From NCBI GenBank assembly GCA_029244725.1, contig JAQWQJ010000121.1, positions 1 through 53,956 of the forward strand: a stretch of 53,956 bases of DNA. Direction: 5' to 3'. The notes beneath the pieces are model-generated. The model was not told the DNA's origin. It worked only from the letters and a program-made list of their open reading frames with translations, and ran no database searches. The translations under genes and the position numbers were made by a program. Positions 18,142-27,923 of this stretch are shown here, in pieces (position 1 is the stretch's first letter; each line of letters starts with the position of its first letter). The stretch comes from Paracoccaceae bacterium (GTDB taxonomy: Bacteria > Pseudomonadota > Alphaproteobacteria > Rhodobacterales > Rhodobacteraceae).

Positions 18142-19742
18142 AACTTCAATCCAAAGTTTTGGCCAATTCTGACGAATTTAAAAAGAACAAGGCATCGCAT
18201 GAAGACGCTTTGCGCATCGTTCGCGAAGCAGCCACCGCTGCGCAACTGGGCGGTGGAGAACGAAGCCGCGATCGCCATTTAAGCCGTGGCAAAATGTTGC
18301 CTCGTGATCGGGTAGGCAATTTGCTGGATGCCGGATCACCATTCTTAGAAATTGGCGCAACGGCTGCACATGGCATGTACGGAGGGGCTGCGCCCGCCGC
18401 CGGTGTTGTTGCAGGTATTGGCAAGGTGCACGGCCAAGACGTTATGGTTGTCTGCAATGACGCGACGGTCAAAGGTGGCACCTATTTTCCTCTAACCGTC
18501 AAAAAGCACCTTCGCGCGCAGGAAATAGCCGAGGAATGCCGCTTGCCTTGCATATACCTCGTCGATAGCGGCGGGGCGAATTTGCCGAACCAAGATGAAG
18601 TGTTTCCAGACCGCGATCACTTTGGCCGTATCTTTTACAATCAGGCGCGCATGTCTGCGCAAGGCATTCCTCAAATCGCTGTTGTGATGGGATCTTGCAC
18701 AGCTGGCGGCGCTTATGTGCCAGCCATGTCAGACATAACGATCATCGTAAAAGAGCAGGGAACAATTTTCCTTGCGGGACCGCCCCTCGTGAAAGCGGCG
18801 ACGGGCGAGATCGTCTCGTCAGAAGATCTGGGCGGTGGCGACGTTCACACACGGTTGTCGGGCGTGGCAGATTACTTGGCTGAAGATGATGCCCATGCGC
18901 TTGCCCTCGCACGCAGGGCTGTCAGTCATCTGAACATGAGCAAACCAAAAACTGTTGAATGGCAAAGCTCGGAAGAGCCTGCATATGATCCAGACGAGTT
19001 GTTCGGAGTTGTTCCTGCTGACCTGCGAACGCCCTATGACATCCGCGAAGTGATTGCACGTACAGTAGACGGGTCGCGTTTTGATGAGTTCAAGCCACGA
19101 TTTGGCGAGACGCTGGTGACGGGCTTCGCCCATATCAAAGGTTGCCCTGTGGGTATAGTCGCCAACAACGGTGTTCTGTTCAGCGAAGCGGCCCAAAAGG
19201 GTGCGCACTTTGTCGAGCTGTGTTCGCAACGCAAAATCCCGCTGGTTTTTCTGCAAAACATCACTGGCTTCATGGTTGGGCGAAAATACGAGAACGAAGG
19301 CATTGCACGCCACGGTGCAAAGATGGTGACCGCCGTAGCGTCCACTTCTGTACCCAAAATCACCATGCTGGTCGGTGGATCATTTGGTGCAGGCAACTAC
19401 GGCATGGCAGGGCGCGCGTATCAGCCCCGCTTTTTGTGGACGTGGCCAAACAGCCGGATATCCGTCATGGGTGGAGAACAAGCTGCTGGTGTTTTAGCGA
19501 CAGTCAAACGAGACGCAATTGAGCGAGGCGGCGGAAGCTGGAGCGCGGATGAAGAAGCAGAGTTCAAGCGCCCGACGATCGAAATGTTCGAAGAACAGAG
19601 CCACCCTCTCTATGCGTCGGCGCGACTTTGGGACGACGGGATCATTGATCCGCGTAAGTCTCGGGAAGTTTTGGCACTAAGCCTTACTGCGGCTTTGAAT
19701 GCGCCAATTGATGAAACCCGCTTTGGCCTATTCAGAATGTGA
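18138..19742 (+). CDS. mccB: methylcrotonyl-CoA carboxylase, carboxyltransferase (beta) subunit
   Basis: This subunit transfers CO2 from carboxybiotin to 3-methylcrotonyl-CoA, giving 3-methylglutaconyl-CoA. The 534-residue crotonase-like double domain shows [67 protein letters not shown] and [25 protein letters not shown] followed by the [10 protein letters not shown] segment is characteristic of MccB rather than PccB. It overlaps the synthetase gene (ATGA), so the two are probably translationally coupled. Confidence 0.95.
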   Translation: MKLQSKVLANSDEFKKNKASHEDALRIVREAATAAQLGGGERSRDRHLSRGKMLPRDRVGNLLDAGSPFLEIGATAAHGMYGGAAPAAGVVAGIGKVHGQDVMVVCNDATVKGGTYFPLTVKKHLRAQEIAEECRLPCIYLVDSGGANLPNQDEVFPDRDHFGRIFYNQARMSAQGIPQIAVVMGSCTAGGAYVPAMSDITIIVKEQGTIFLAGPPLVKAATGEIVSSEDLGGGDVHTRLSGVADYLAEDDAHALALARRAVSHLNMSKPKTVEWQSSEEPAYDPDELFGVVPADLRTPYDIREVIARTVDGSRFDEFKPRFGETLVTGFAHIKGCPVGIVANNGVLFSEAAQKGAHFVELCSQRKIPLVFLQNITGFMVGRKYENEGIARHGAKMVTAVASTSVPKITMLVGGSFGAGNYGMAGRAYQPRFLWTWPNSRISVMGGEQAAGVLATVKRDAIERGGGSWSADEEAEFKRPTIEMFEEQSHPLYASARLWDDGIIDPRKSREVLALSLTAALNAPIDETRFGLFRM

Positions 19743-19751
19743 GGTTGGATT

Positions 19752-19823
19752 ATGAGTATTTTTGCAAAGATAAAGATGCGACGTAACGATGCCCGCAAGG
19801 GTCGGGAAAATTGCTATGTTTGA
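19752..19823 (+). CDS. possible 23-residue ORF between mccB and mccA
   Basis: ATG 19752 follows GAGGTTGG at a fair distance and reads MSIFAKIKMRRNDARKGREN to a TGA at 19821-19823. It fills the gap after mccB, and its stop overlaps the start of mccA (ATGTTTGA). The product is short and basic. mccA itself has only a weak ribosome site, so this frame could act as a coupling leader. It may equally be chance; only conservation would decide. Confidence 0.3.
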   Translation: MSIFAKIKMRRNDARKGRENCYV

Positions 19824-21756
19824 CAAAATCCTAATTGCCAACCGAGGTGAAATTGCCTGTCGGGTCATGGAAACTGCGACTTTGTTGGGTGTGAAAACTG
19901 TGGCAGTGTATTCGGATGCAGATGCCACTTCAAAGCATGTCGCGCTTGCGGATGAAGCGGTTCATATCGGGGGCTCTGCCCCTGCTGACAGTTACTTGCG
20001 CGGGGAGGTTATCATTGCTGCTGCGCTAAAAACGGGCGCAAAAGCGATCCACCCGGGGTACGGTTTCCTATCCGAGAACCCTGACTTCGTAGATCAGATT
20101 GAAGCAGCGGGACTAACTTTCATTGGACCATCGGCCAATGCGATTCGCGCCATGGGTTTGAAGGATGCAGCCAAGGTGCTGATGCAAAACGCCAACGTGC
20201 CGGTCGTGCCTGGGTATCACGGTGAAAACCAAGACGACAATCATTTGGCTTTGGAGGCCGGAAAGATCGGCTATCCGGTACTGATTAAAGCCGTTGCTGG
20301 TGGCGGTGGTAAAGGGATGCGGTTGGTCGAAGCTGCTGATGGTTTTTTGGATAGGCTGGCCTCGGCAAGGGCAGAGGCCCAGACGGCATTTGGAAATGAC
20401 GACGTTCTAGTAGAAAAATACATAACCAAGCCAAGGCACATTGAAGTGCAAGTCTTTGGCGATGGTGAAAAAGCCGTTCATTTGTTTGAGCGTGATTGCT
20501 CGCTTCAGCGACGCCACCAAAAGGTTATTGAAGAAGCCCCTGCGCCCAGTATGACAGTTGAAATGCGCGAAGCGATGGGAGCAGCGGCTGTGAAAGCTGC
20601 CGAAGCGATCAACTACAAGGGCGCTGGGACCATTGAGTTTATCGTAGATGGCTCTGATGGGCTTCGATCGGACGGGTTTTGGTTCATGGAAATGAACACG
20701 CGTTTGCAAGTCGAGCATCCGGTAACTGAGGCTATAACAGGCGTAGATCTTGTTGAGTGGCAGCTAAGGGTTGCAGCCGGCGAAGCATTGCCCGCAACCC
20801 AAGAAGACTTGTCGATCAATGGGCACAGTTTTGAAGCGAGGCTTTATGCCGAAGATGTTCCGGCTGGTTTTTTGCCTGCAACAGGTACGTTAGAGCATTT
20901 GAGCTTTCCCGATTGGGCCCGTTCCGACAGTGGCGTTCGACAGGGGGATGCGATTAGCCCTTTCTATGATCCGATGATCTCAAAGGTCATCGTGCACGGA
21001 ACCACGCGTTCGATTGCGTTGAAAAAACTTGAGGCAGCTCTGGACCAAACCGAAGTGGGCGGAACGGTTACGAACCTTACGTTTCTGAGTGCTTTAGCGT
21101 GCCATGAAGGGTTCGCAAAAGGCGACGTGGATACCGATTTGATCGCACGTGATCTGAATGTTTTAACCGAGGCTGTTGAAGTTACAGCCGAGACGAAAGC
21201 ACTCGCAGCTTTAAAAGTCAGTGGTTTGATGGATCGATCTTTTGGCTGCTCTGGATTTTCGCTGTGGGAACCCTTGTTGCACGACATTCATTTGCTTTTT
21301 GAAAATCAAGCGATTGTCGTTGGCCTGAAATCCTATGGCACGAGCCGCCATCTTCTAACGGTTGATGGTATCGAGGTGGAAGCCAAGTTCGCGCAGGGCT
21401 ATTGGACGCTTAACGGCGCAAAAGCCGCGTCAACGGTGCTTCATGAAGACCATGTAACGGTCTTTCAGGCAGGTGGCGCGACGTTTAAGATCGTTGATGC
21501 ATTGGATCGTGCAACCAGTTCTTCAGGCAACGGAAACCTCATTGAGGCTCCTATGCCTGGTGCTGTGCGGGCGGTTTTGGCTGTAGCTGGCGATACTGTC
21601 GTAGAGGGTCAAAAACTGGTGGTTCTTGAAGCGATGAAGATGGAACATGCCCTGCTTGCCGCCCGCGATGGAGTCGTGGAAGAGCTTTTGGTTGCTGAGG
21701 GCGATCAAGTTGAGGCTGGTGCTGCCCTGATAGTCTTGGCAGAGGCTAAGGCGTGA
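19816..21756 (+). CDS. mccA: methylcrotonyl-CoA carboxylase, biotin-containing (alpha) subunit
   Basis: This subunit carboxylates its own biotin with ATP and bicarbonate and passes it to MccB. The 646-residue frame has the biotin carboxylase domain (FDKILIANRGEIACRV, PGYGFLSEN, AVAGGGGKGMR, FERDCSLQRRHQK, EMNTRLQVEHPVTE) and a C-terminal biotinyl domain with the attachment lysine in EAMKMEHAL. ATG 19816 gives the standard start; codons upstream of it are in frame but unlike the family. The stop overlaps the GST start by 4 nt (GTGA). Confidence 0.96.
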   Translation: MFDKILIANRGEIACRVMETATLLGVKTVAVYSDADATSKHVALADEAVHIGGSAPADSYLRGEVIIAAALKTGAKAIHPGYGFLSENPDFVDQIEAAGLTFIGPSANAIRAMGLKDAAKVLMQNANVPVVPGYHGENQDDNHLALEAGKIGYPVLIKAVAGGGGKGMRLVEAADGFLDRLASARAEAQTAFGNDDVLVEKYITKPRHIEVQVFGDGEKAVHLFERDCSLQRRHQKVIEEAPAPSMTVEMREAMGAAAVKAAEAINYKGAGTIEFIVDGSDGLRSDGFWFMEMNTRLQVEHPVTEAITGVDLVEWQLRVAAGEALPATQEDLSINGHSFEARLYAEDVPAGFLPATGTLEHLSFPDWARSDSGVRQGDAISPFYDPMISKVIVHGTTRSIALKKLEAALDQTEVGGTVTNLTFLSALACHEGFAKGDVDTDLIARDLNVLTEAVEVTAETKALAALKVSGLMDRSFGCSGFSLWEPLLHDIHLLFENQAIVVGLKSYGTSRHLLTVDGIEVEAKFAQGYWTLNGAKAASTVLHEDHVTVFQAGGATFKIVDALDRATSSSGNGNLIEAPMPGAVRAVLAVAGDTVVEGQKLVVLEAMKMEHALLAARDGVVEELLVAEGDQVEAGAALIVLAEAKA

Positions 21757-22415
21757 TCCGTCTGCATCATGTCGCTCAATCGAGGTCATTCCGGACGTTG
21801 TGGTTGCTAGAAGAAATGGGTCTAGATTATGAACTGCGTCATTGGAGTTTCTTTGATAAATCCATGCGCTCTCCGGAATTTCTGGCGCTTTCGCCTGCGG
21901 GCCGCGTGCCAGTGCTTGAGATTGACGGGCGCGTGTTGTTTGAAAGTGGCGCGATCGCTGAATACCTGTGTGAGACGCGCCAAGATTTGGGCTTTGCGCC
22001 ATTGCCAGGTACTGAAGGGCGGGCAGAGTTCCTTGAGTGGTTGCACTTTGCAGAAACGATGGGAAGCCTGCTGGCGAATTTGACTCAGCACCACGTTGTT
22101 TTGCGTGATCCTTCCATGCGATCCGAAACCGTAATGCGGCTAGAAGCCAAACGGTTAGAGAAATGCTTAGGGGCTGTAGAACGTGCCATAGAAGGGCAAG
22201 ACTACCTGCTGAAAGGCGGGTTCTCGGCGGCTGATGTTGCTGTGTCTTACGGTATGATTATTGGTCAGAAATTTGTTGACCTGAGCGCTTTTCCGACTTT
22301 GCTTGCCTATTTTGACCGTCTTTCTGGGCGCCCTGCATTCAAGCGAGCGGCGGCAAAAGATGGACAGGCGACAATCTATAAACACGATTTCTATCCTCAG
22401 CCAGAATTGGATTAG
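21753..22415 (+). CDS. glutathione S-transferase family protein
   Basis: This is a 220-residue GST with an N-terminal thioredoxin-like domain (SRSFRTLWLLEEMGLDYE, then GRVPVLEIDGRVLFESGAIAEYL) and an all-helical C-terminal domain ending in the SGRPAFKRA segment. The start is GTG 21753, overlapping the mccA stop. It is a full member of the leucine operon by position, yet no step of the known pathway needs it. A detoxifying or thiol-exchange role for CoA intermediates would be speculation. Confidence 0.9.
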   Translation: MIRLHHVAQSRSFRTLWLLEEMGLDYELRHWSFFDKSMRSPEFLALSPAGRVPVLEIDGRVLFESGAIAEYLCETRQDLGFAPLPGTEGRAEFLEWLHFAETMGSLLANLTQHHVVLRDPSMRSETVMRLEAKRLEKCLGAVERAIEGQDYLLKGGFSAADVAVSYGMIIGQKFVDLSAFPTLLAYFDRLSGRPAFKRAAAKDGQATIYKHDFYPQPELD

Positions 22416-22454
22416 GTAGGAAATGGATGAAGGTTCGAAAGTGGAAAGAGCGAT

Positions 22455-23312
22455 ATGACTCAGGATTTCGTCGAGATTTTTGAAGTTGGTCCACGCGATG
22501 GCCTGCAAAACGAAAAGCGTCAAATTCCGACGGGCGAAAAAATCGCTTTGGTCAACAAACTGAGCGAGGCTGGTTTTCGTCGGATTGAGATTGCAAGTTT
22601 CGTGAGCCCGAAGTGGGTGCCTCAAATGGCGGACAGCGCAGATGTTCTTGCGAGGATCTCTCGCGTGCCCAATATCAGCTACGCGGCTTTGACGCCCAAT
22701 CTAAAGGGGCTCGAACGCGCGATTGACGCCAAAGCCGATGAAGTTGCGATTTTTGGCAGCGCGTCAGAAGGGTTTTCGAAAGCAAATATCAACGCAACGA
22801 TTGCGGAAAGCCTTGCGCGGTTTGTTCCTGTGGTCGAGGCAGCCAAAACCGCAGGATTGCCTGTGCGGGGCTATGTCTCTTGTGTCGTCGAATGCCCTTA
22901 TGATGGTTTTGTTGATCCCGAAGGGGTGGCAAAGGTCGTCGCCGCGTTGCGCGATTTGGGATGTTATGAAATTTCTCTAGGCGACACGATTGGGCGGGCA
23001 ACGCCTGAAAAAACAGACCGAATGCTTTCAGCGGTGTTAAATGAGTTTCCCGCGCAACAGTTGGCTGGTCATTTTCACGACACATCCGGTCGCGCGCTAG
23101 AGAATATATCCGTCGCGATTGAGCGGGGTTTGCGCGTGTTCGACGCTGCTATAGGCGGGTTAGGGGGATGCCCTTTCGCACCGGGGGCGGCTGGCAACGT
23201 CGCGACAGAGGCAGTTGTACGGCATGTAGAGCAAGCGGGCTACACGACTGGCTTGAATATGGATATTTTAGAGCAAGCATCATCACTGGCAAAAGGAATG
23301 CGCCATGACTGA
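22455..23312 (+). CDS. mvaB: hydroxymethylglutaryl-CoA lyase
   Basis: This enzyme cleaves HMG-CoA to acetyl-CoA and acetoacetate, the last step of leucine breakdown. The 285-residue TIM barrel shows EVGPRDGLQNE with catalytic Asp and Arg, ASFVSPKWVPQMAD, SLGDTIGRATP, the HFHDTSG metal motif and the signature GGLGGCPFAPGA with the catalytic Cys. Its stop overlaps the next ATG by 8 nt. It lies about 39 nt after the GST gene. Confidence 0.95.
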   Translation: MTQDFVEIFEVGPRDGLQNEKRQIPTGEKIALVNKLSEAGFRRIEIASFVSPKWVPQMADSADVLARISRVPNISYAALTPNLKGLERAIDAKADEVAIFGSASEGFSKANINATIAESLARFVPVVEAAKTAGLPVRGYVSCVVECPYDGFVDPEGVAKVVAALRDLGCYEISLGDTIGRATPEKTDRMLSAVLNEFPAQQLAGHFHDTSGRALENISVAIERGLRVFDAAIGGLGGCPFAPGAAGNVATEAVVRHVEQAGYTTGLNMDILEQASSLAKGMRHD

Positions 23313-24087
23313 AACTATTCGCGTGGATCGAGACGAGCGCGGTGTCGCTACGATATGGATGATCCGTACAGATAAGCACAATGCGCTTTCAGCACTGATG
23401 ATGGATGAACTGACCAATGCAGCCGACGAATTGGGCAGTGATCCCGCTGTGCGTTGCGTGGTTCTGGCGGCAGAAGGTAAAAGTTTTTGCGCGGGTGGCG
23501 ATCTCGAGTGGATGCGCGATCAGTTCGAGGCAGATGCAGAAACGAAAGAGACAGAAGCCCGTCGTCTTGCGAATATGTTGTGGGCTCTCAATTTCATGCC
23601 AAAACCACTGATCGGCAGATTGCAGGGCAATGCCTTTGGCGGGGGCGTTGGAATGGCAAGTGTTTGTGATGTTGCCGTTGGCGTGGAAGGGCTGAAGATG
23701 GGACTGACTGAGACAAAGCTCGGCCTGATCCCTGCGACCATCGGACCGTATGTGTTGGCAAGAATGGGTGAGGAAAACGCGAGGCGCGTGTTTATGTCAG
23801 GGCGTTTATTTGATGCGAGCGAAGCTGTGACCCTTGGATTACTAGCGGCAACTGTCCCTGAGGGCGAACTCGATGAAGCGGTCGAACGGCAAGTCATACC
23901 ATATTTGAAGTGTGCACCAGGTGCAGTGGCCGAGGCGAAAGCTCTAGCGCAAAGCATTTGCGGCAATGTCACCAAGGATGCTGTTGAAACGTCGATTAAG
24001 GCATTGGCACAGCGTTGGGACAGTCCGGAATCAACAGAAGGAATTTCGGCATTCTTTGAAAAACGTCCGGCTAAATGGGTCATTTAG
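23305..24087 (+). CDS. methylglutaconyl-CoA hydratase (enoyl-CoA hydratase family)
   Basis: This is a 260-residue crotonase-fold enzyme, expected to hydrate 3-methylglutaconyl-CoA to HMG-CoA between MCC and HMG-CoA lyase. The oxyanion-hole and CoA segments KSFCAGGDLEWM and GNAFGGGVGMASVCDVAVG are clear, as is ETKLGLIPATIGPYV with the catalytic Glu region. The specific substrate is inferred from its place as the last gene of the operon and its 8-nt overlap with mvaB. Confidence 0.9.
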   Translation: MTETIRVDRDERGVATIWMIRTDKHNALSALMMDELTNAADELGSDPAVRCVVLAAEGKSFCAGGDLEWMRDQFEADAETKETEARRLANMLWALNFMPKPLIGRLQGNAFGGGVGMASVCDVAVGVEGLKMGLTETKLGLIPATIGPYVLARMGEENARRVFMSGRLFDASEAVTLGLLAATVPEGELDEAVERQVIPYLKCAPGAVAEAKALAQSICGNVTKDAVETSIKALAQRWDSPESTEGISAFFEKRPAKWVI

Positions 24088-24341
24088 ATGGGCAAGAGTA
24101 ACAATTCTAAAGATTGAATCCTTTTGATTTAGATTGCAGTAGTGTCGTGCGTACTGACAATATGCCGCAATGCAGAGAAAATCTCAGTATACATTGGTAT
24201 ACGAGTTACGTCAGGCATAAAATCATGTTCATGAATGTGTTTAAGTTTGGTTGACCATGACACAGCCCAACGATAAACCACGCGCAATGAGTCATCTGCC
24301 ATCTCGTGATGCTTTATAATTGCATCTGAAAGGAGCCAGCC
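24088..24341 (+). promoter_or_regulatory. leader and promoter region of the nuo operon
   Basis: This 254-nt non-coding gap precedes nuoA. It contains two GTATAC hexamers separated by ATTG at 24187-24202, together forming an imperfect dyad. TTGACC at 24251 could be a -35 box, but I see no strong -10. A 20-codon frame at 24257-24319 has no ribosome site and is probably chance. AAGGAG at 24330 serves nuoA. No terminator follows the hydratase gene that I can see. Confidence 0.5.
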
Positions 24342-24707
24342 GTGGAAGAAATGCTAAGAGAATATCTACCTATTCTCGTGTTTCTCGCGGTAGCAATTGG
24401 TCTAGGGTTAGCCTTGATCCTTGCTGCCATCGTTGTAGCCGTTCGCAATCCTGATCCTGAAAAAGTTTCTGCCTACGAATGTGGCTTTAACGCTTTCGAT
24501 GATGCCCGGATGAAGTTTGATGTTCGATTTTATTTGGTTTCGATTTTGTTCATCATTTTCGATCTCGAAATCGCAATGCTGTTTCCATGGGCGGTTGCGT
24601 TCAAAGACATCAGCATGGTCGCATTTTGGTCTATGATGGTGTTCCTTGGCGTCCTGACAATTGGCTTCGCCTATGAATGGAAGAAGGGGGCCCTAGAATG
24701 GGAGTGA
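24342..24707 (+). CDS. nuoA: NADH-quinone oxidoreductase subunit A
   Basis: This is a small membrane subunit of complex I near the quinone site. The 121-residue frame has three hydrophobic helices and the conserved loop [24 protein letters not shown], whose Cys is part of the flexible TM1-2 loop, followed by the [12 protein letters not shown] helix. The start is GTG 24342 after AAGGAG. The first gene of the operon; its stop overlaps nuoB. Confidence 0.96.
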   Translation: MEEMLREYLPILVFLAVAIGLGLALILAAIVVAVRNPDPEKVSAYECGFNAFDDARMKFDVRFYLVSILFIIFDLEIAMLFPWAVAFKDISMVAFWSMMVFLGVLTIGFAYEWKKGALEWE

Positions 24708-25231
24708 TGACCGGACAAAACACAGCTGGTGTTGACTGCGATGCGTCTACCCGTGCCCTGAACAGTGAACTTCAGGACAAGGGCTTTTTGCTGACCACGA
24801 CCGAAGATCTGATCAATTGGGCCCGTACAGGTTCGTTGCACTGGATGACGTTTGGTTTGGCTTGTTGCGCTGTTGAAATGATGCACGCGTCTATGCCGCG
24901 GTATGACCTTGACCGCTTCGGTGTTGCTCCACGCGCTTCCCCACGTCAGTCTGACGTTATGATTGTTGCTGGCACGCTGACCAATAAAATGGCCCCTGCG
25001 CTTCGCAAAGTATACGATCAAATGCCAGAACCTCGCTACGTGATCTCGATGGGTTCATGCGCGAATGGTGGCGGATACTACCACTACAGCTATTCTGTTG
25101 TGCGCGGATGTGACCGGGTCGTCCCTGTCGACATTTACGTCCCAGGCTGCCCCCCTACTGCTGAGGCACTGGTTTATGGCATTTTGCAACTTCAACGCAA
25201 AATTCGCCGTACCGGCACATTGGTGAGGTAA
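24698..25231 (+). CDS. nuoB: NADH-quinone oxidoreductase subunit B
   Basis: This 177-residue subunit carries the terminal N2 4Fe-4S cluster that reduces quinone. The ligands are the tandem Cys pair in [10 protein letters not shown], the Cys in [15 protein letters not shown] and the Cys in [10 protein letters not shown]. The start is taken at ATG 24698 (MGVMTGQ), which overlaps nuoA by 10 nt; the ATG at 24707 is a shorter option. Confidence 0.97.
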   Translation: MGVMTGQNTAGVDCDASTRALNSELQDKGFLLTTTEDLINWARTGSLHWMTFGLACCAVEMMHASMPRYDLDRFGVAPRASPRQSDVMIVAGTLTNKMAPALRKVYDQMPEPRYVISMGSCANGGGYYHYSYSVVRGCDRVVPVDIYVPGCPPTAEALVYGILQLQRKIRRTGTLVR

Positions 25232-25235
25232 AAAC

Positions 25236-25841
25236 ATGAGCGACGCACAGAAAGAACTAGGCGCACTTGTCGAACTGAAACGCCCTGATTGCGTTCTCGG
25301 TTGGGATGTGACCCATGGTGAGTTAAACGTTGACGTTGCCCCAGCCAATATCGCGGGCTTTGTAGACTTTTTGAAAACTGATGCAGGCTGCAGATTCTCG
25401 ACCCTGATCGACATCACAGCCGTTGATTACCCAGAACGCGCCAAGCGATTTGACGTGGTTTATCATTTCCTTTCGATGTTCCAGAACCACCGCATTCGTT
25501 TGCGTGTGTCCGTGCGCGAAGATGAAATGGTTCCCTCGATCGTGGATATCCATCCAAGCGCCAATTGGTTTGAACGTGAAGTGTTTGATATGTTCGGGAT
25601 CATTTACTCGGGTCATCCTGATTTGCGTCGCATTCTGACCGACTATGGTTTCCGTGGTTTCCCGTTGCGTAAAGATTTCCCAACAACTGGCTATACCGAA
25701 GTGCGCTACGACGAAGCTGAAAAGCGGATCGTCTACGAACCCGTAAGCCTTGTTCAGGAATACCGTCAGTTTGATTTCATGAGCCCATGGGAAGGTGCAG
25801 AATACATCCTTCCGGGTGATGAGAAAGGCGACGCGAAATAA
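25236..25841 (+). CDS. nuoC: NADH-quinone oxidoreductase subunit C
   Basis: This 201-residue 30-kDa subunit belongs to the hydrophilic arm and binds NuoB and NuoD. Conserved features are [20 protein letters not shown], the 30-kDa signature around [13 protein letters not shown] and [21 protein letters not shown], and the tail [11 protein letters not shown]. It stands alone and is not fused to NuoD. Its stop codon shares one base with the start of the sulfotransferase gene. Confidence 0.97.
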   Translation: MSDAQKELGALVELKRPDCVLGWDVTHGELNVDVAPANIAGFVDFLKTDAGCRFSTLIDITAVDYPERAKRFDVVYHFLSMFQNHRIRLRVSVREDEMVPSIVDIHPSANWFEREVFDMFGIIYSGHPDLRRILTDYGFRGFPLRKDFPTTGYTEVRYDEAEKRIVYEPVSLVQEYRQFDFMSPWEGAEYILPGDEKGDAK

Positions 25842-26698
25842 TGCAGCGCGATGGAGGCATATTCCTGTTCGGCTTGGGCGCGCCCAAAGCAGGAACAAGC
25901 TGGTTGCACGGTTATTTAGCCGCGCATCCGGACGTCTATGTGCCACCCATGAAAGAACTACATTTCTTCAATTCGGTTGACGGCAATCTTGCCGGCCGTT
26001 TGTCTAAGTTGGACGAAAAACGCGCCAAGATCGAAGATCGTATTGAGCGTGGTGTGGAACTGCCGACTAAACTGGATGAATTGCAGGACGTTCGTTCGTT
26101 GCTTGAAGACGGTTCTGACGCCGCTTACCGAACCTACATGACTGAGCGCGCAGATGCGCGTGCTGTCATGGCCGACATTACACCAGCCTATGGATTGCTT
26201 AGCCTTGAACGTCTGCTTGAAATGCAGGCTATGGGCAAAAGTCGCTTCATCTATCTGATGCGCGATCCCGTTGCGCGTTTGTGGAGCAATGTCCGCATGA
26301 ATGCGGTGCGCATTGTAAAGAAGTCTGGCGACGATCTTTCAGCAACTTGCAATGCACTTTTGCAAAAGGTTTTGGGCGGCAAATCACCGGCGCTTCAGGC
26401 GCGATGCGATTATGCCTCGACGCTGAAAAACATTGCAAACATAGATCCAAAGCGCGTCTTGATCGCGTTTTATGAAGAGCTGTTTACGAACGAAACCGTG
26501 ACCCGAATTTGCGATTTCCTTGAGATTGCGATGATGCCTGCCAAGTTTGGACAGCGCGTCAATGAAGGCCTTGCCGTCACGATGAGCGAAGCTGATCGGG
26601 TAAGTGCAGCACAATATTTGAAACCCCAGTATGCTGCTGTTCAGGCGCATATGGGACGGCTTCCAAATGCTTGGAAGCAGAATGCAGGAGTAGCTTGA
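25841..26698 (+). CDS. sulfotransferase-family protein inside the nuo operon
   Basis: This is a 285-residue protein of the PAPS-dependent sulfotransferase fold. The 5'-phosphosulfate loop is [17 protein letters not shown] near residues 11-27, followed by [10 protein letters not shown]. The 3'-phosphate site is [18 protein letters not shown] charged, probably coiled segment lies at residues 55-95. There is no signal peptide or membrane helix, so a cytoplasmic enzyme is likely. The ATG overlaps the nuoC stop by one base, and the stop is 1 nt before nuoD, so it is fully embedded between two complex I genes. The acceptor is unknown, and nothing in the family's chemistry explains a role in complex I. 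Confidence 0.88.
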   Translation: MQRDGGIFLFGLGAPKAGTSWLHGYLAAHPDVYVPPMKELHFFNSVDGNLAGRLSKLDEKRAKIEDRIERGVELPTKLDELQDVRSLLEDGSDAAYRTYMTERADARAVMADITPAYGLLSLERLLEMQAMGKSRFIYLMRDPVARLWSNVRMNAVRIVKKSGDDLSATCNALLQKVLGGKSPALQARCDYASTLKNIANIDPKRVLIAFYEELFTNETVTRICDFLEIAMMPAKFGQRVNEGLAVTMSEADRVSAAQYLKPQYAAVQAHMGRLPNAWKQNAGVA

Positions 26699-26699
26699 C

Positions 26700-27923
26700 A
26701 TGATGGATGGCTCCAAAGGATTTGATGACGCCCAAACGGGCGAACAGAGAATTCGTAATTTCAACATCAACTTCGGTCCGCAGCACCCTGCGGCCCACGG
26801 TGTTTTGCGTCTTGTGCTTGAGCTGGATGGCGAGATCGTAGAACGCTGCGACCCGCATATTGGCCTTTTGCACCGCGGCACCGAAAAGTTGATGGAAAGC
26901 CGGACATACCTGCAAAACTTGCCGTATTTTGATCGTCTCGACTATGTGGCGCCGATGAACCAAGAACACACTTGGTGTCTGGCCATTGAAAAGTTGACCG
27001 GCACTGTGGTGCCTCGTCGTGGGTCTCTCATTCGGGTTCTTTATTCTGAAATCGGCCGTGTATTGAACCACCTGCTGAACGTTACGACACAGGCGATGGA
27101 CGTTGGTGCGCTTACGCCTCCGCTTTGGGGCTTTAACGAGCGTGAAAAGCTGATGGATTTCTATGAGCGCGCTTGTGGTGCTCGTCTCCACGCAGCTTAT
27201 TTCCGTCCAGGCGGCGTTCACCAAGACTTGCCGAATGCTCTGATCGACGACATCGAAGCTTGGGCGCATCAGTTTCCAGCAAAGCTAGACGACATCGACG
27301 GATTGTTGACTGAAAACCGGATTTTCAAACAGCGAAACGTGGATATCGGCGTCATCGATGAACAAACCGTGCTGGATTACGGTTTCTCTGGTGTTATGGC
27401 GCGTTCGGTCGGCATGGCATGGGATCTGCGTCGCGCAGAGCCTTATGAGTGCTACGACGAGTTTGAATTCCAGATCCCAGTTGGCAAAAACGGCGACTGT
27501 TACGACCGCTACCTAATGCGCATGGAAGAAATGCGTCAGTCGACCTCGATCATTTTGCAGGCCATCGAAAAGCTTCGCGCGCCTGAAGGGCAGGGCGATG
27601 TATTGGCCCGAGGCAAGATCACGCCTCCTAAGCGTGGCGAGATGAAAACATCGATGGAAAGCTTGATCCACCACTTCAAACTTTACACCGAGGGCTTCCA
27701 CGTGCCTGCCGGTGAAGTTTACGCCGCCGTAGAAGCGCCTAAGGGCGAGTTCGGCGTGTATCTTGTGGCCGACGGTACCAACAAACCTTACCGCTCGAAA
27801 ATTCGCGCTCCTGGTTTCCTGCATTTGCAGGCAATGGATCACATGGCAACCGGTCACCAACTGGCAGACGTTGCAGCGATTATCGGCACTATGGACGTCG
27901 TATTTGGGGAGATTGACCGCTAA
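26700..27923 (+). CDS. nuoD: NADH-quinone oxidoreductase subunit D
   Basis: This 407-residue 49-kDa subunit forms the quinone pocket with NuoB. Landmarks are [17 protein letters not shown] with the quinone-facing His, [24 protein letters not shown] and the C-terminal [12 protein letters not shown] 26700 and ATG 26703 are adjacent options after AGGAG inside the end of the sulfotransferase gene. The stop shares one base with the nuoE start. Confidence 0.97.
   Translation: MMDGSKGFDDAQTGEQRIRNFNINFGPQHPAAHGVLRLVLELDGEIVERCDPHIGLLHRGTEKLMESRTYLQNLPYFDRLDYVAPMNQEHTWCLAIEKLTGTVVPRRGSLIRVLYSEIGRVLNHLLNVTTQAMDVGALTPPLWGFNEREKLMDFYERACGARLHAAYFRPGGVHQDLPNALIDDIEAWAHQFPAKLDDIDGLLTENRIFKQRNVDIGVIDEQTVLDYGFSGVMARSVGMAWDLRRAEPYECYDEFEFQIPVGKNGDCYDRYLMRMEEMRQSTSIILQAIEKLRAPEGQGDVLARGKITPPKRGEMKTSMESLIHHFKLYTEGFHVPAGEVYAAVEAPKGEFGVYLVADGTNKPYRSKIRAPGFLHLQAMDHMATGHQLADVAAIIGTMDVVFGEIDR

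Noticed and set aside
24257-24319. 20-codon frame in the nuo leader
   Set aside because: No ribosome site and no overlap with nuoA; probably chance.
25841-26698. Sulfotransferase as a recent horizontal insertion that disrupts the nuo operon
   Set aside because: There are no repeats or IS remains at its borders, and its overlaps with nuoC and nuoD look like those of settled operon members.
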